DNA of 60,617 nt from CAZRCZ01 sp964598765 (GTDB lineage: Bacteria; Sumerlaeota; Sumerlaeia; MVZB01; JAJFLK01). The stretch's first letter is position 1; every line of letters begins with the position of its first letter. The notes under the pieces are model-generated. The model did no database searches and was not told the origin of the DNA. It saw only the letters and a program-made list of their open reading frames with translations. The position numbers were made by a program, and so were the translations under genes. Positions 8,237-17,784 of the stretch are shown here, piece by piece. The DNA lies in the NCBI GenBank assembly GCA_964598765.1, contig CAZRCZ010000025.1, forward strand, positions 1-60,617, in the 5' to 3' direction.

Positions 8237-11200
8237 ATGGTTTCCGGAATCATTCATTGGTGTTTGCGCAATCCGTTTCTCATGGCGATCGCGGGCATCG
8301 CTCTTCTCGCCGGCGGATGGTATGCGCTCTGGCACACGCCCGTTGACGCCATTCCCGACATTGGAGAAAAGCAGGTGATCGTCATGGCCGAGTGGCCGGG
8401 GCGTTCTCCACAAGACGTGGACAATCAGGTAACTTACCCGCTGACGACCAGCCTCACCGGAACGCCGGGCGTGAAGACGATTCGTTCCATGTCGGGGTTC
8501 GGGTTTGTCATGGTCTATGTTATCTTCCGCGATAACGTGGATTATTACTGGGCGAGGTCCCGAGTGTTGGAGCGGATGAACGTCGCCCAGCAACGCCTCC
8601 CCGAAGGGGTGGTTCCCGTTCTTGGACCGGACGCAACCGCGCTGGGCCAGATCTACTGGTATACGGTCGAAGGGGAAGGGTTCGATCTGGCGGAACTCCG
8701 CTCGATTCAGGATTGGTATATCCGGTATCAACTCAATTCCACGGAAGGAGTTTCGGAAGTCGCCAGCGTCGGCGGATTCGTCAAGCAGTATCAAATTGAC
8801 GTCCATCCGGACAAACTGCGCGCGCACCGGGTGACCTTGCCCGATGTCTATATGGCCGTCAGCAAATCCAACATTGACGTCGGAGCCAAGGCTATTGAGA
8901 GAAACGGCATCGAGTTTTTCATCCGGGGCGTCGGTTTCATCAAGTCGGTCGAGGATTTGGAGAACGTCGTCATTCGGCAAGAGGGTGGAACCCCGATCTA
9001 CGTGAAGAACGTCGCGACCGTGACGCTCGGTCCCGATTTCCGGCGGGGGGCGCTGGACAAAAGAGGCGTCGAGGCGGTCGGCGGGGTGGTGCTGATGCGC
9101 TATGGTGAAAATCCCCTGCGCGTCATGGAGCGGGTCAAGGCCAAGCTTCGCCAACTCGAACCCGGTCTGCCGCAGAAGACTTTGACCAACGGCAGAGTTT
9201 CCAAAGTCCGCATCGTACCCTTTTACGACCGGACCGACATCATCTATGAAACGCTGGGAACGCTCAAAGAGACCTTAACCGAAGAATCCTTATTGGCCTT
9301 CCTTATCGTCCTGATTTTTCTTTTTCACCTTCGCGCCACCTTTGCCACCATCGTCACGCTTCCGCTCGGTCTGGCGATTTGCTTCATCCTTATGTATGCG
9401 CTGGGCGTGGATTCCAACATCATGTCTCTTTCCGGCGTCGCCATCGCCATCGGCGACGTGGGGGACATGGGGATCATCATGACCGAGAATATCTATCGCC
9501 ACGTCACGAGCGGCGACAAATCCAAATCGCATTTCCAGAAAGTGTTTGATGGAGCCTCGGAAGTCGGGCCGGCCATCATTACCGCCGTCTCCAACACGAT
9601 TGTCTCCTTTGTCCCGGTCTTCTTTCTTGAAAGTCAGGAGGGGCGGCTCTTTCGGCCTCTGGCCTTCACCAAGACCTTCGCCATCAGCGGGGGTATCATT
9701 CTGACTATAACTGCCGTTCCGCTGATGTGTTACTACCTCTTTCAACCGATTCAATGGTCCAAGCGAACGACGCGTCGGGTTGCGGCAATCGTGGGAGTGT
9801 TGGCGGCGGTCGTGACTCATGCGGTATTACTTCGCATGACCGGACTCACTCATCTGCAAGGCTGGCCCACTTCCATTGCCGCCGGTGTCATCATTGCGCT
9901 GGCCGTGGTCCGGATCAGCAGGGAACGATTGGTTCCGCTGGAGGAAAACCCGATAGCGCGTGGGCTTTTCCGAATTTACGAGCCGGTTCTACGGTGGATT
10001 TTAGATCACAAAAAAACCTTCATGGCGTTGCCGATAGCTCTCCTCCTGCTGGGCTTGACGATTTGGCTCGGCGTCGGCAAAGTCTTCCATCCGGTGGAGG
10101 CACTGATCAATGTCTTCGCTTATGAAAGGGCTTCGCCGGAATTAAAAAGACTCATGGCCGTGGCCGAGGATCGCCCGCTCCGTCGTCCACTCGTCGAATT
10201 GGCGTCGCTGAAATGGCAAACCTTGCGCGATTCCAAAGGGAGCCAATTTCATCGGTTTTTGCGGCGGCGCCCCGATCCCGCCGAACGCGAAAAAGACCGC
10301 CATGCCGGATGGGAGGTTGTCGCGGAGCGCGGGATTCTTCCCGGCATTGGACGGGAATTTATGCCTCCCTTGGACGAAGGCTCGATCCTCTACATGCCCC
10401 TGCTCCTTCCTCCGGCGGCGCTCTCGCAAGCGGTGATGGTCAATGGCCGTCAGGACGTCGCCATTGGAAGCGTGCCGGAAGTGGAGTCGGTTGTCGGCAA
10501 ATTGGGGCGCGCCGAATCCGCGCTCGATCCCGCCCCGATTGGCATGATGGAAACCATCGTGGTCTTGAAACCGGAAAGCGCGTGGCGGCGCGTGCCGAAT
10601 CAGCGATGGTTTTCCACTTGGCCGGGGTGGATCAAAACAGCGCTCGGCTGGATCTGGCCGGAAGAACGCCAAATCACCAAGAACGAGATCCTTGAGGAAA
10701 TCCAGCGCAAAACGGCGATTCCCGGCGTTTTGCCGACTTTCCTTCAACCGATCCAGACGCGGATCGTCATGTTGCAAACCGGATTTCGCGCCATGATGGG
10801 TGTAAAAATATACGGCTCGGACTTGAAGGAAATCGAACGCATCGGACTGGAAATGGAAGGCATCCTGAAGGAAGTTCCCGGCGCGGTGGATGTCATCGCG
10901 GATCGGATCGTTGGAAAACCCTACATCGAATTCAACATAGATCGGATGCGTTGCGCCCGTTACGGTGTCAACATCCGCGACGTGCAGGATGTCATCGAAG
11001 TCGCCATCGGCGGCATGAACGTCACCGAGTCGGTCGAAGGACGGGAGCGGTATCCCATCCGAATCCGGTATCTGCGCGATTTCCGCGAGGAGGTTCCGGA
11101 TATGCGGAAAATTCTGGTGCCGGGCACTTCCGGCGCGCAGATTCCGCTGGCTCAAGTCGCGGACATCAAAAGCGTCCTCGGACCGGAAGAAATCAAGGGG

Positions 11201-11926
11201 GAACGCGGACTGTTGACCGGTTACGTGACGATGAACACCCGCGAGCGGGACGAGGTCAGCGTCGTCGAGGACGCCGAAGCCGCGCTTCAACGCGCCGCGC
11301 GCGACGGGCGGCTCAAGCTCCCGGCGGGCTATTATTGGGAGTGGTCAGGACAATTTGAAAATCAACAACGCGCCATGGCGCGTATGCGGATTCTTCTGCC
11401 CGCTTGTCTGATCATCATGTTCGTCATGCTGTATATGGGATTCCGCCGCTGGTGGGCCGCGCCGTTGATTTATTTCGCCATCCTCGTTTCCGCGGCGGGC
11501 GGTTTCATTTTCTTGCCCCTTTGGGGGGCCAACCTTTCCGTCGCCGTGTGGGTTGGTTTCCTTGTTCTGTTCGGCGTCGCCGATGACGATGGCGTCGTGC
11601 TTTCGACATATCTTGAGGGGATTTTCGATGAGCGGAAACCGGATACCATTCAAAAAATACGCGACGCGGTCGTTGAAGCGGGTCTCAAGCGCGTTCGCCC
11701 TTCGGCCATGACACTGGCGACGACCGTCATCGCCCTCATGCCGGTATTCTGGGCGACCGGGCGCGGCGCGGATGTGATGCAACCAATCACGATTCCCTTG
11801 GTCGGGGGAACGGTCGTCATGATCGTCTCCCGATTCATCGTGCCTTGCCTTTTCTCCGCGATCGAGGAAGCAAAGCTGAAGCGGAGGTTGGCTCGGGAAT
11901 CCTTGGCGAAAGGAAGCGCTCCTTGA
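8237..11926 (+). CDS. cusA: CusA-like heavy-metal RND efflux pump (enlarged)
   Basis: An inner-membrane RND pump of the heavy-metal type: N-terminal membrane helix, LWHTPVDAIPDIGEKQV, pore and docking domains, then transmembrane helix 4 with AIAIGDVGDMGIIMTEN. There the Asp and Glu needed for proton relay are present while the first acidic position of Zn-type pumps is replaced by Ala, as in Cu/Ag pumps. A Met precedes QTGFRAMMGVKIYG, where CusA has a copper-binding methionine. At 1229 residues it is about 180 longer than E. coli CusA: two extra hydrophobic segments after helix 6 (about residues 515-560) and an insert of about 100 residues before GREFMPPLDEGS. In-frame ATG 8237 begins MVSGIIHW; the longer open frame upstream overlaps cusB. 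Confidence 0.9.
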   Translation: MVSGIIHWCLRNPFLMAIAGIALLAGGWYALWHTPVDAIPDIGEKQVIVMAEWPGRSPQDVDNQVTYPLTTSLTGTPGVKTIRSMSGFGFVMVYVIFRDNVDYYWARSRVLERMNVAQQRLPEGVVPVLGPDATALGQIYWYTVEGEGFDLAELRSIQDWYIRYQLNSTEGVSEVASVGGFVKQYQIDVHPDKLRAHRVTLPDVYMAVSKSNIDVGAKAIERNGIEFFIRGVGFIKSVEDLENVVIRQEGGTPIYVKNVATVTLGPDFRRGALDKRGVEAVGGVVLMRYGENPLRVMERVKAKLRQLEPGLPQKTLTNGRVSKVRIVPFYDRTDIIYETLGTLKETLTEESLLAFLIVLIFLFHLRATFATIVTLPLGLAICFILMYALGVDSNIMSLSGVAIAIGDVGDMGIIMTENIYRHVTSGDKSKSHFQKVFDGASEVGPAIITAVSNTIVSFVPVFFLESQEGRLFRPLAFTKTFAISGGIILTITAVPLMCYYLFQPIQWSKRTTRRVAAIVGVLAAVVTHAVLLRMTGLTHLQGWPTSIAAGVIIALAVVRISRERLVPLEENPIARGLFRIYEPVLRWILDHKKTFMALPIALLLLGLTIWLGVGKVFHPVEALINVFAYERASPELKRLMAVAEDRPLRRPLVELASLKWQTLRDSKGSQFHRFLRRRPDPAEREKDRHAGWEVVAERGILPGIGREFMPPLDEGSILYMPLLLPPAALSQAVMVNGRQDVAIGSVPEVESVVGKLGRAESALDPAPIGMMETIVVLKPESAWRRVPNQRWFSTWPGWIKTALGWIWPEERQITKNEILEEIQRKTAIPGVLPTFLQPIQTRIVMLQTGFRAMMGVKIYGSDLKEIERIGLEMEGILKEVPGAVDVIADRIVGKPYIEFNIDRMRCARYGVNIRDVQDVIEVAIGGMNVTESVEGRERYPIRIRYLRDFREEVPDMRKILVPGTSGAQIPLAQVADIKSVLGPEEIKGERGLLTGYVTMNTRERDEVSVVEDAEAALQRAARDGRLKLPAGYYWEWSGQFENQQRAMARMRILLPACLIIMFVMLYMGFRRWWAAPLIYFAILVSAAGGFIFLPLWGANLSVAVWVGFLVLFGVADDDGVVLSTYLEGIFDERKPDTIQKIRDAVVEAGLKRVRPSAMTLATTVIALMPVFWATGRGADVMQPITIPLVGGTVVMIVSRFIVPCLFSAIEEAKLKRRLARESLAKGSAP

Positions 11927-12894
11927 AGCGAATCGCGGTCTTGACCAGCGGCGGCGACGCGCCCGGAATGAACGCGGCCCTTCGCGCGGTCGTGCGATGC
12001 GGGGTCGCCAAAGGGTGGACCGTTTTGGGCGTCCGCGATGGATTTCGCGGTCTCATGAACGGCGAATTTCAACCCATGGGCAACCGCGACGTCGGTGAAA
12101 TCATTCAGCGCGGCGGCACGATTCTGGGGAGCGCGCGTTGTCCCGAATTCAAAACACTTGAGGGACGAAAGGCCGCTTTGGAGCAAATCCGTTCAGATCA
12201 AATCGAGAGTGTCATCGTCATCGGCGGCAACGGTTCGCAGACAGGCGCGCTCGAACTGGATCGCCTCGGCGTTCCCGTCATCGGTCTCGCCTCGACGATT
12301 GACAATGATTTCTCCGCGCTCGATCAATCGCTCGGCGTGGATACCGCGCTCAACATCGCGTTGGAAGCGATAGATCGCCTGAAGGTCACGGCCAGCTCTC
12401 ACAAGCGCGTCTTCGCGGTCGAGGTGATGGGGCGCAAGTGCGGTTACTTGGCGCTCATGGCCGGTCTTGCCGGAGGCGCCGAGGCCATCGTCGTACCCGA
12501 AGTGGAATGTAATCCCGAAGAGATTGCGCGAGAAATCACCGAGGCTTATGATCGCGGCAAACCGCGCGCGTTGGTCGTGGTCGCCGAGGGAGCGCAATAT
12601 AACGCGGAGGGATTGGCGCGCTATTTCCGCGAGCATCACGAGCGGCTCGGGTTTGAACTGCGCGTGACGATTCTTGGACACGTCCAGCGGGGCGGCGCGC
12701 CGACGGCCTTCGATCGTCTGCTCGGCTCCCAACTCGGCTACGAAGCAATTGAGCGCTTGGATCGCGGCGAGCACGGCCTCGTTCTCGGCTGGCGCCTTGG
12801 CCGCGTGACCGCCGTCCCTTTTTCAGAAGCACTCAACGGCTACCGAACCCCTGAAGCTCAGCTAATCGAAATTGCGCATATTCTCCATCGATGA
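11923..12894 (+). CDS. pfkA: ATP-dependent 6-phosphofructokinase
   Basis: Catalyses phosphorylation of fructose 6-phosphate in glycolysis. The TTG at 11923 overlaps the cusA stop (TTGA) and lies eight bases after AAAGGAAG; it gives 323 residues, the usual bacterial length, beginning KRIAVLTSGGDAPGMNAALR. Catalytic TIDND falls at residues 125-129, exactly as in E. coli numbering; MGRKCGYLAL and GHVQRGGAPTAFDR are conserved. Gly104 points to ATP rather than pyrophosphate. Residue 103, usually a Mg-binding Asp in GGDGS, is Asn here (GGNGS). It is transcribed in the same direction as cusA and may be co-transcribed, though a functional link to metal efflux is not obvious. Confidence 0.93.
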   Translation: MKRIAVLTSGGDAPGMNAALRAVVRCGVAKGWTVLGVRDGFRGLMNGEFQPMGNRDVGEIIQRGGTILGSARCPEFKTLEGRKAALEQIRSDQIESVIVIGGNGSQTGALELDRLGVPVIGLASTIDNDFSALDQSLGVDTALNIALEAIDRLKVTASSHKRVFAVEVMGRKCGYLALMAGLAGGAEAIVVPEVECNPEEIAREITEAYDRGKPRALVVVAEGAQYNAEGLARYFREHHERLGFELRVTILGHVQRGGAPTAFDRLLGSQLGYEAIERLDRGEHGLVLGWRLGRVTAVPFSEALNGYRTPEAQLIEIAHILHR

Positions 12895-13627
12895 ATATTC
12901 GTCCAAGCAAAGGAGTGTTATTCACTCAAATCTTTGCCATGAAATCTCCCACAACATTTGGCGGTCCGACCAACTTCGGCCCACGCCAATTTTTCGAGGG
13001 CGACCCCTTCGGAGTTCGTTTTGAAATTCGTGGGACTGGCGCGCGGACAAACCCCCGCGAGCCAGTCCCTGAATTTCAAAAATTACGAAACGAAGCCAAT
13101 TTGGGACGGGGATGGACAAGATGAAAATCCGAGCGGGGGACGGATGAATGCCTCACGCCGAGCCGCGGAGATCGCCGGCGGGAACAATTTCCCCTTGGCG
13201 CGGGTTCGCGGGAGAATTATCGGCGGGAGGGATGAATTTGTGAAGGGCGGTCAAGAGACGGATGCGGATTAAGGGTCGGCAAGGAGCGTTAAGGGACGAT
13301 AGGGTCGGAGAGGTGATGAACGGGATGGACTGGAAGAATCGAGGAAGGGTGGATTTGCCGATCGGCGCTCAAAATTTGATTGCTCTGTCGGCGCGCATCA
13401 TGGGGTTATTCTAGTGTGAGTGAATTGGCAATGCAGTAAACGTCCAACTTTCTCCCTGCTTTCTCCCGAAATTTCCTGTTTCGCATTGCGCCCCATCCAC
13501 CCGCCATGCAAAAATTCGCTCCCATGAACCCGGTAGAGTCATCTAACCGCCTTCCCGCCCGCGATGGCAAACTTTTTTCCGTCGCATCAAGTGACCCTGT
13601 TTTTCACGGTTCCGTAGAGGTTGTGTA
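12895..13627. other. Gene-free region with a long palindrome
   Basis: About 730 bases between pfkA and the DUF2726 gene. Apart from the palindrome at 13019-13082, listed separately, the sequence is purine-rich from 13100 to 13400 with scattered GGGATGGA-like words and has no open frame with a family signal. Short frames that cross the palindrome (such as 12958-13272) contain the translation NYETKPIW, which I associate from memory with dispersed repeats in PVC-type genomes rather than proteins. Confidence 0.45.
13019..13082. repeat. Long imperfect palindrome (REP-like)
   Basis: The arms TTTTGAAATTC-GT-GGGACTGGC and GCCAGTCCC-T-GAATTTCAAAA are nearly perfect reverse complements about 27 bases long, joined by a short GC-rich loop (CGCGG...CCGCG extends the stem). 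The RNA would form a very stable hairpin. No T-tract follows directly, so it is more likely a dispersed palindromic element than a simple terminator, although it lies 125 bases after pfkA. Confidence 0.75.
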
Positions 13628-14536
13628 GTGCCGATCTTCGCAAACCAATCGGAAAGGAGGATGTTTAAAGCCCTTCAATCAACGTGGCAAAGCTACGAAA
13701 TTTATCCGCAGATTCCGGTCAAGAACGTCTTGGGCTACAAGCGAATACAAGAGTCGGAATTTCTCGACGATGACGCGAAAGACTACCTTTTTAAGACCGA
13801 ATTCGACTTCGTGATATGTAAACGCGGGTCCGCCGATCCAATCCTAGCAATTGAGTTAGACGGACTTGGCCAAGGATTCTCTCGCGACGGTAATTACGTG
13901 ACCAACGTCATTTCGCTCGCGGATCCGAATCGCAGGAGAAAACTTGAGACAAAGTTGACGGCCTGCGACATATCCCTTTTTCCGCTGATTATTGTATCTT
14001 TTGATGAAATGGAACCGCTAGAAGCTGGCGATTCGCTTTTGGTGGTGGACGCGATCATCGGCGAAACATTGGCGGGTATCAATGCAAAACGCCAGATCCA
14101 TGCACGGATGGCTGAAATATCTCGAATTTTCGAAAGCGATCCATCAGGAGAGAGTGCACAAGACTTCGTTATGGGGATACAAGTAGAAAATGAGTACCAG
14201 CACAATCCTATCCGGAAGAAGACGCTCGAGCTTCAATCATTAATACCTCTTGCTGGGAAATGCATGAAGGGTTTGCCAAGTGAGAATGGTTATAGGGGAG
14301 CTCGATTTTCAATTTCTGGAGGCACACGAATTGGGCAAAAACCCGAGGTTTACCAACCTTTGGTCGAGGTGGAAGTCCGCATCCGAGAGGTAAATTGTCC
14401 TTTCTGCTCGACTTTCGGAGTATTGGAGACAATCGGTGAATATTGCCTGATCAAAAAGGCCCTGCGTGAAGTCGGAACTGATAAGTCTGCGTGGTCGATG
14501 CTTATAAAGGAGGCTCCTTGGGTGGAACTTGCGTGA
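13628..14536 (+). CDS. DUF2726-type protein with nuclease-like core
   Basis: A 302-residue soluble protein starting at GTG 13628. The N-terminal half (FANQSERRMFKALQ, then EFDFVICKRGSADPILAIELDG) resembles DUF2726, whose acidic residues fit a PD-(D/E)XK-like nuclease fold: Asp in EFDFV and Glu-Leu-Asp about 14 residues later. The C-terminal part (about residues 170-302) has a Cys pair (CPFC) and no family I recognise. An ATG at about 13661 directly follows GGAGG with no usable spacing, so GTG is preferred. Its GC content is lower than its neighbours' and an IS element follows, which fits horizontal acquisition. A role in defence or DNA processing is possible but not shown. Confidence 0.65.
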   Translation: MPIFANQSERRMFKALQSTWQSYEIYPQIPVKNVLGYKRIQESEFLDDDAKDYLFKTEFDFVICKRGSADPILAIELDGLGQGFSRDGNYVTNVISLADPNRRRKLETKLTACDISLFPLIIVSFDEMEPLEAGDSLLVVDAIIGETLAGINAKRQIHARMAEISRIFESDPSGESAQDFVMGIQVENEYQHNPIRKKTLELQSLIPLAGKCMKGLPSENGYRGARFSISGGTRIGQKPEVYQPLVEVEVRIREVNCPFCSTFGVLETIGEYCLIKKALREVGTDKSAWSMLIKEAPWVELA

Positions 14537-14677
14537 GATCGAAATGAGAGATCAAGGGCGCTTGGACGCGCACAGAGTCACCAATTCGTCGCGGCAGAGA
14601 GGGGGGATCCGCACCGTTTGATTTCCGCCTCGGAAATTTGTATTTTTCTATCACGCATTTGAGGCGAGCGTACTACC

Positions 14678-15965
14678 AGCGTTTAAGGGTTTAGCCGTCG
14701 TTGCCATTTGGCTCGTTTGATGTGAGGGGACCGTTTTTTGGCATTGGTGTTGCGTTTCCAAGGGATGCCCAAGCCCAGCAAGGCGCGGACTTGATGGAAG
14801 GCCGTCCGCATGACGGCAAGGGTTTCCTCTTCGCCGTCGCGCGGAGCCTCGCCCATGAACAGCAACAACGCCATAAGCAACGCGACGTGAAGCAAGACCA
14901 TGAGGCCGGTCTGCGAAAAGCTGTAGAGGTGCGCCAACCCCACGGTGTCTTTCACGAAGCGATGAAACCGCTCGATGCGCGCGCGCCTCTTGTAGGCGTC
15001 CAGAACTTGGGCGGCGGTCCACGTCATCTCGCTGGTCGCCACAACAAAATGCTCCCGACCCACGGTGGCGTGAATGAGCCGGACGACGGGATGGCATAGG
15101 ACCGATCTTCCCCCCAGTCCAACAAGGGCATCCACCTTGATCCAACCGTTGCGGCCGTAGGCGTGGGGCCGGGCCGCCTGGCCGAGGACTTCGTAAAGCG
15201 AGGTGAAGGGAGCGCGCACGATGAAGCGCACGCCCGTCTGATTCCAGCTCTGAATCAATCCCATCGCGTAAAAGCCCCGGTCCATGAGATAGATCGGACG
15301 GCGCGCCAACAACTTCATGGCTTTCATCAGCCCGGCGTCTCTCCATCCCCCGGCGATCGTGCACAGGATTCGAACCGGACAACTTCCCGGCGCGGCTTGA
15401 AGCCGGTATTCCCACAACACGCCGCCGCCGACCGAGTTGCGGTTGCATTTGACGCACCGGTGGCGTTGGGTGATCGGCAAGGTCAGGGGCATCGAATCCA
15501 ACGCGATCAGCTCGTCTTGGCGCGGGGTGTGGCGCGCTTCCAAATGCTCCACCAGACTGCGGACCCAACTCAGGGTGCTGGGACGGCTCAGGGCATGGGA
15601 GAGCGAGCTGAAATTGTTTGTGCCCAAGCCCGTGCCCAAGCGCGCGACGATCTCGCGCAGACCCGACAGACGGGTCACAAATGCCGTCATGAGCGCCCGC
15701 ACCAAGGCCGGGCCATGAATCGCGCGGGCATAGGCGCGCCCTTCGGCTTGTTTCCATAGCGCCTTGCAAAGGCTGAGGGGGAAAAAGCCGCTGGAAGGTG
15801 AGATTGATTTTTGGCAAGTTCAACGGCAACGAGGGTTTCATGGGAGCGACCTCCAACGGGAACAAGAATGGGTGTGCTGTCAAAGAACACAGCCTAAGGC
15901 ACTCCTGTTCAACCATGAAACCCTTGTATATTCAATATTCTAGAATCGCTAAACCCTTAAACGCT
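14678..15965 (-). mobile_element. IS4-type insertion sequence
   Basis: Terminal inverted repeats AGCGTTTAAGGGTTTAGC at 14678-14695 and its complement at 15948-15965 are identical over 18 bases and bound about 1.29 kb containing one transposase gene. The transposase stop codon lies inside the left repeat, as is common in IS elements. Flanking bases (CGAGCGTAC on the left, GCGCGTAC on the right) are similar, but I cannot define a clean target duplication. Confidence 0.85.
14683..15841 (-). CDS. IS4-family transposase, frame-disrupted near the N-terminus
   Basis: The main frame (14683-15705) encodes a DDE transposase: IALDSMPL (first Asp), YLMDRGFYAM (second Asp) and the IS4 signature Y-x2-R-x3-E-x6-K in YKRRARIERFHRFVK. 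The family-like N-terminus PKINLTFQRLF is in another frame starting at ATG 15841 (or 15916). The switch is needed at a run of five T then five C on the coding strand (15777-15786). The continuation SLCKALWKQAEGRAYARAI in the second frame is clearly transposase. No start codon is available in the second frame upstream of 15705. This is either a one-base indel that inactivates the element or a programmed shift on the slippery run. Confidence 0.8.
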
Positions 15966-16178
15966 CGTAGCGCGCGTACCCGATCAACCCCCCAAGAAAT
16001 CATCAAGCCCCCCCCAAAATCGTACGCTGGAATGGACTGTAAGTGACGAAGCGCGGTTGCGGACTCGGCTTGTCAAACTGCGCGGTCGGGCCGCGGTTGG
16101 AGATGTTGTCAACAAAATGATTTGGGGGGATGTAGGGACAGGTTACTTAACTCTGGCTAAATCTTCGTCGTTTCGGAA

Positions 16179-17636
16179 TCAGGCGATCAGTTCGCGGACG
16201 ACTTTGCCCTGAACGTCGGTGAGGCGGAAATCGCGCCCGGCGTGGCGATACGTGAGTTTTTCGTGGTCGAAGCCCAAAAGCCAAAGCATCGTCGCGTGAA
16301 GGTCGTGAACGTGAACTTTGTTCTCGGAGGCGGAGAAACCGAACTCGTCCGTCGCGCCGTGAACGTAGCCTCCCTTCGCGCCGCCCCCCGCCAGCCAGCA
16401 GGTAAACCCGTAGCTATTGTGATCGCGCCCATTGATCTTCCCCGCGTTGGAGCCGGGGGTCGGAAGTTCGACGGTCGGCGTCCGGCCAAATTCCCCGCCC
16501 CATAGAACGAGCGTGTCGTCCAACATGCCGCGTTGCTTCAAATCCTTGAGCAACGCGCCGATGGCTTGATCGCATTCCTTGGCCAGTTTGCGGTGATTGA
16601 CCTCGATGTCGTCGTGATTGTCCCACGGTTGGCCTTGGCCGTGCCAAACCTGAACGAAACGAACTCCCTTTTCGAGCAACCGCCGCGCGATGAGAATTTG
16701 CCGCGCCTGCGTGCCCGGACCATACATGTCGAGAATGTGTTGCGGCTCCTTGCTCACGTCGAAGGCGTCGGTCGCCTCCATTTGCATCCGGTAGGCCAAC
16801 TCATAGGATTGAATTCTTGCCTCGATCTGCGCGTCCTCGCTTCGCTTCTTGCGGTGCTCCTCGTTCAGTTGCTGGAGCAGGTCAATTTGTTTTCGCTGGG
16901 ATTTGCGGGTCGTCGCGTCGTTCTTGATGTATTCGATCAGCTTTTCGATTTCGGTGTTTTGCGTGTTGATGTAGGTCCCTTGATAAACGCCGGGCAAGAA
17001 TCCCGACTGCCAATTTTGCGATTCCTGAATCGGATAGCCTCCCGGACACATGGCGATAAATCCGGGAAGATTTTGGTTTTCGGTCCCCAAACCGTAGGTA
17101 ACCCACGACCCCATGCTGGGACGGATTTGCCGCGCCTCGCCGCAGTTCATCAGCATCAGCGACGGCTCGTGGTTCGGAATGTCGGCATACATGCCGTTGA
17201 TGACGGCGACGTCGTCTATGCAGGAGGCCGTGTTGGAAAAAATCTCGCTGACGTAAATTCCGCTCTTTCCATACTTTTGGAATTTGTAGGGAGAGGGAAA
17301 TGCCGCGCCAGTCTTGCGCTCGGTGCGCGGATTTTCCATCGGGAGCATTTTGCCCGCGTATTTTTCCAGCGACGGCTTGTAGTCGAACGTGTCCACGTGC
17401 GAGGGACCGCCGTTCATGAAAAGATGAATCACCCGCTTGGCCTTGGCGGGGAATTGCGGCTTCCTCGGCGCGAGCGGGTTGACGTAATTCACCTCGCCCC
17501 GCGCCTCGCCGATCAGCAATCCCTGCGACGACAACAAACTCGCCAGTCCCATCGCGCCGAAACCCATCCCCGATCGGCGCAAAAATTCCCGCCGCGTGAG
17601 AAAGAGATGCTCGGGATTAGGGGGATGGTGTTCCAC
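16179..17636 (-). CDS. DUF1501 family secreted protein (Tat signal)
   Basis: A 485-residue protein with a Tat-type leader (TRREFLRRSGMGFGAMGLASLL, written here in two parts: twin Arg at about residues 15-16, then hydrophobic stretch). The mature part is the DUF1501 domain, a sulfatase/alkaline-phosphatase-like fold: LFMNGGPSHVDTFDYKP near the start, NHEPSLMLMNCG, WHGQGQPWDNHDD and VLWGGEFGRTPTVE, and the C-terminal DLHATMLWLLGFDH. In PVC and related bacteria these proteins are usually encoded next to a DUF1549/DUF1553 cytochrome-like partner; none is present here. The substrate is unknown; a role in extracellular polymer degradation is inferred from family context only. Confidence 0.88.
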   Translation of the reverse strand: MEHHPPNPEHLFLTRREFLRRSGMGFGAMGLASLLSSQGLLIGEARGEVNYVNPLAPRKPQFPAKAKRVIHLFMNGGPSHVDTFDYKPSLEKYAGKMLPMENPRTERKTGAAFPSPYKFQKYGKSGIYVSEIFSNTASCIDDVAVINGMYADIPNHEPSLMLMNCGEARQIRPSMGSWVTYGLGTENQNLPGFIAMCPGGYPIQESQNWQSGFLPGVYQGTYINTQNTEIEKLIEYIKNDATTRKSQRKQIDLLQQLNEEHRKKRSEDAQIEARIQSYELAYRMQMEATDAFDVSKEPQHILDMYGPGTQARQILIARRLLEKGVRFVQVWHGQGQPWDNHDDIEVNHRKLAKECDQAIGALLKDLKQRGMLDDTLVLWGGEFGRTPTVELPTPGSNAGKINGRDHNSYGFTCWLAGGGAKGGYVHGATDEFGFSASENKVHVHDLHATMLWLLGFDHEKLTYRHAGRDFRLTDVQGKVVRELIA

Positions 17637-17784
17637 AGATTGTTCTCAACTGATCCGATGACTTTAAGCGGAGAGATCGCACGATTTGGTCTTCATTCGA
17701 TCTCACCTATTGTCTAATCTAACTTCAAGAACTCCGGCGACGTCAAGGACGGAAGAATGTTTCTGGCTATAGAATCGCGCCGGA

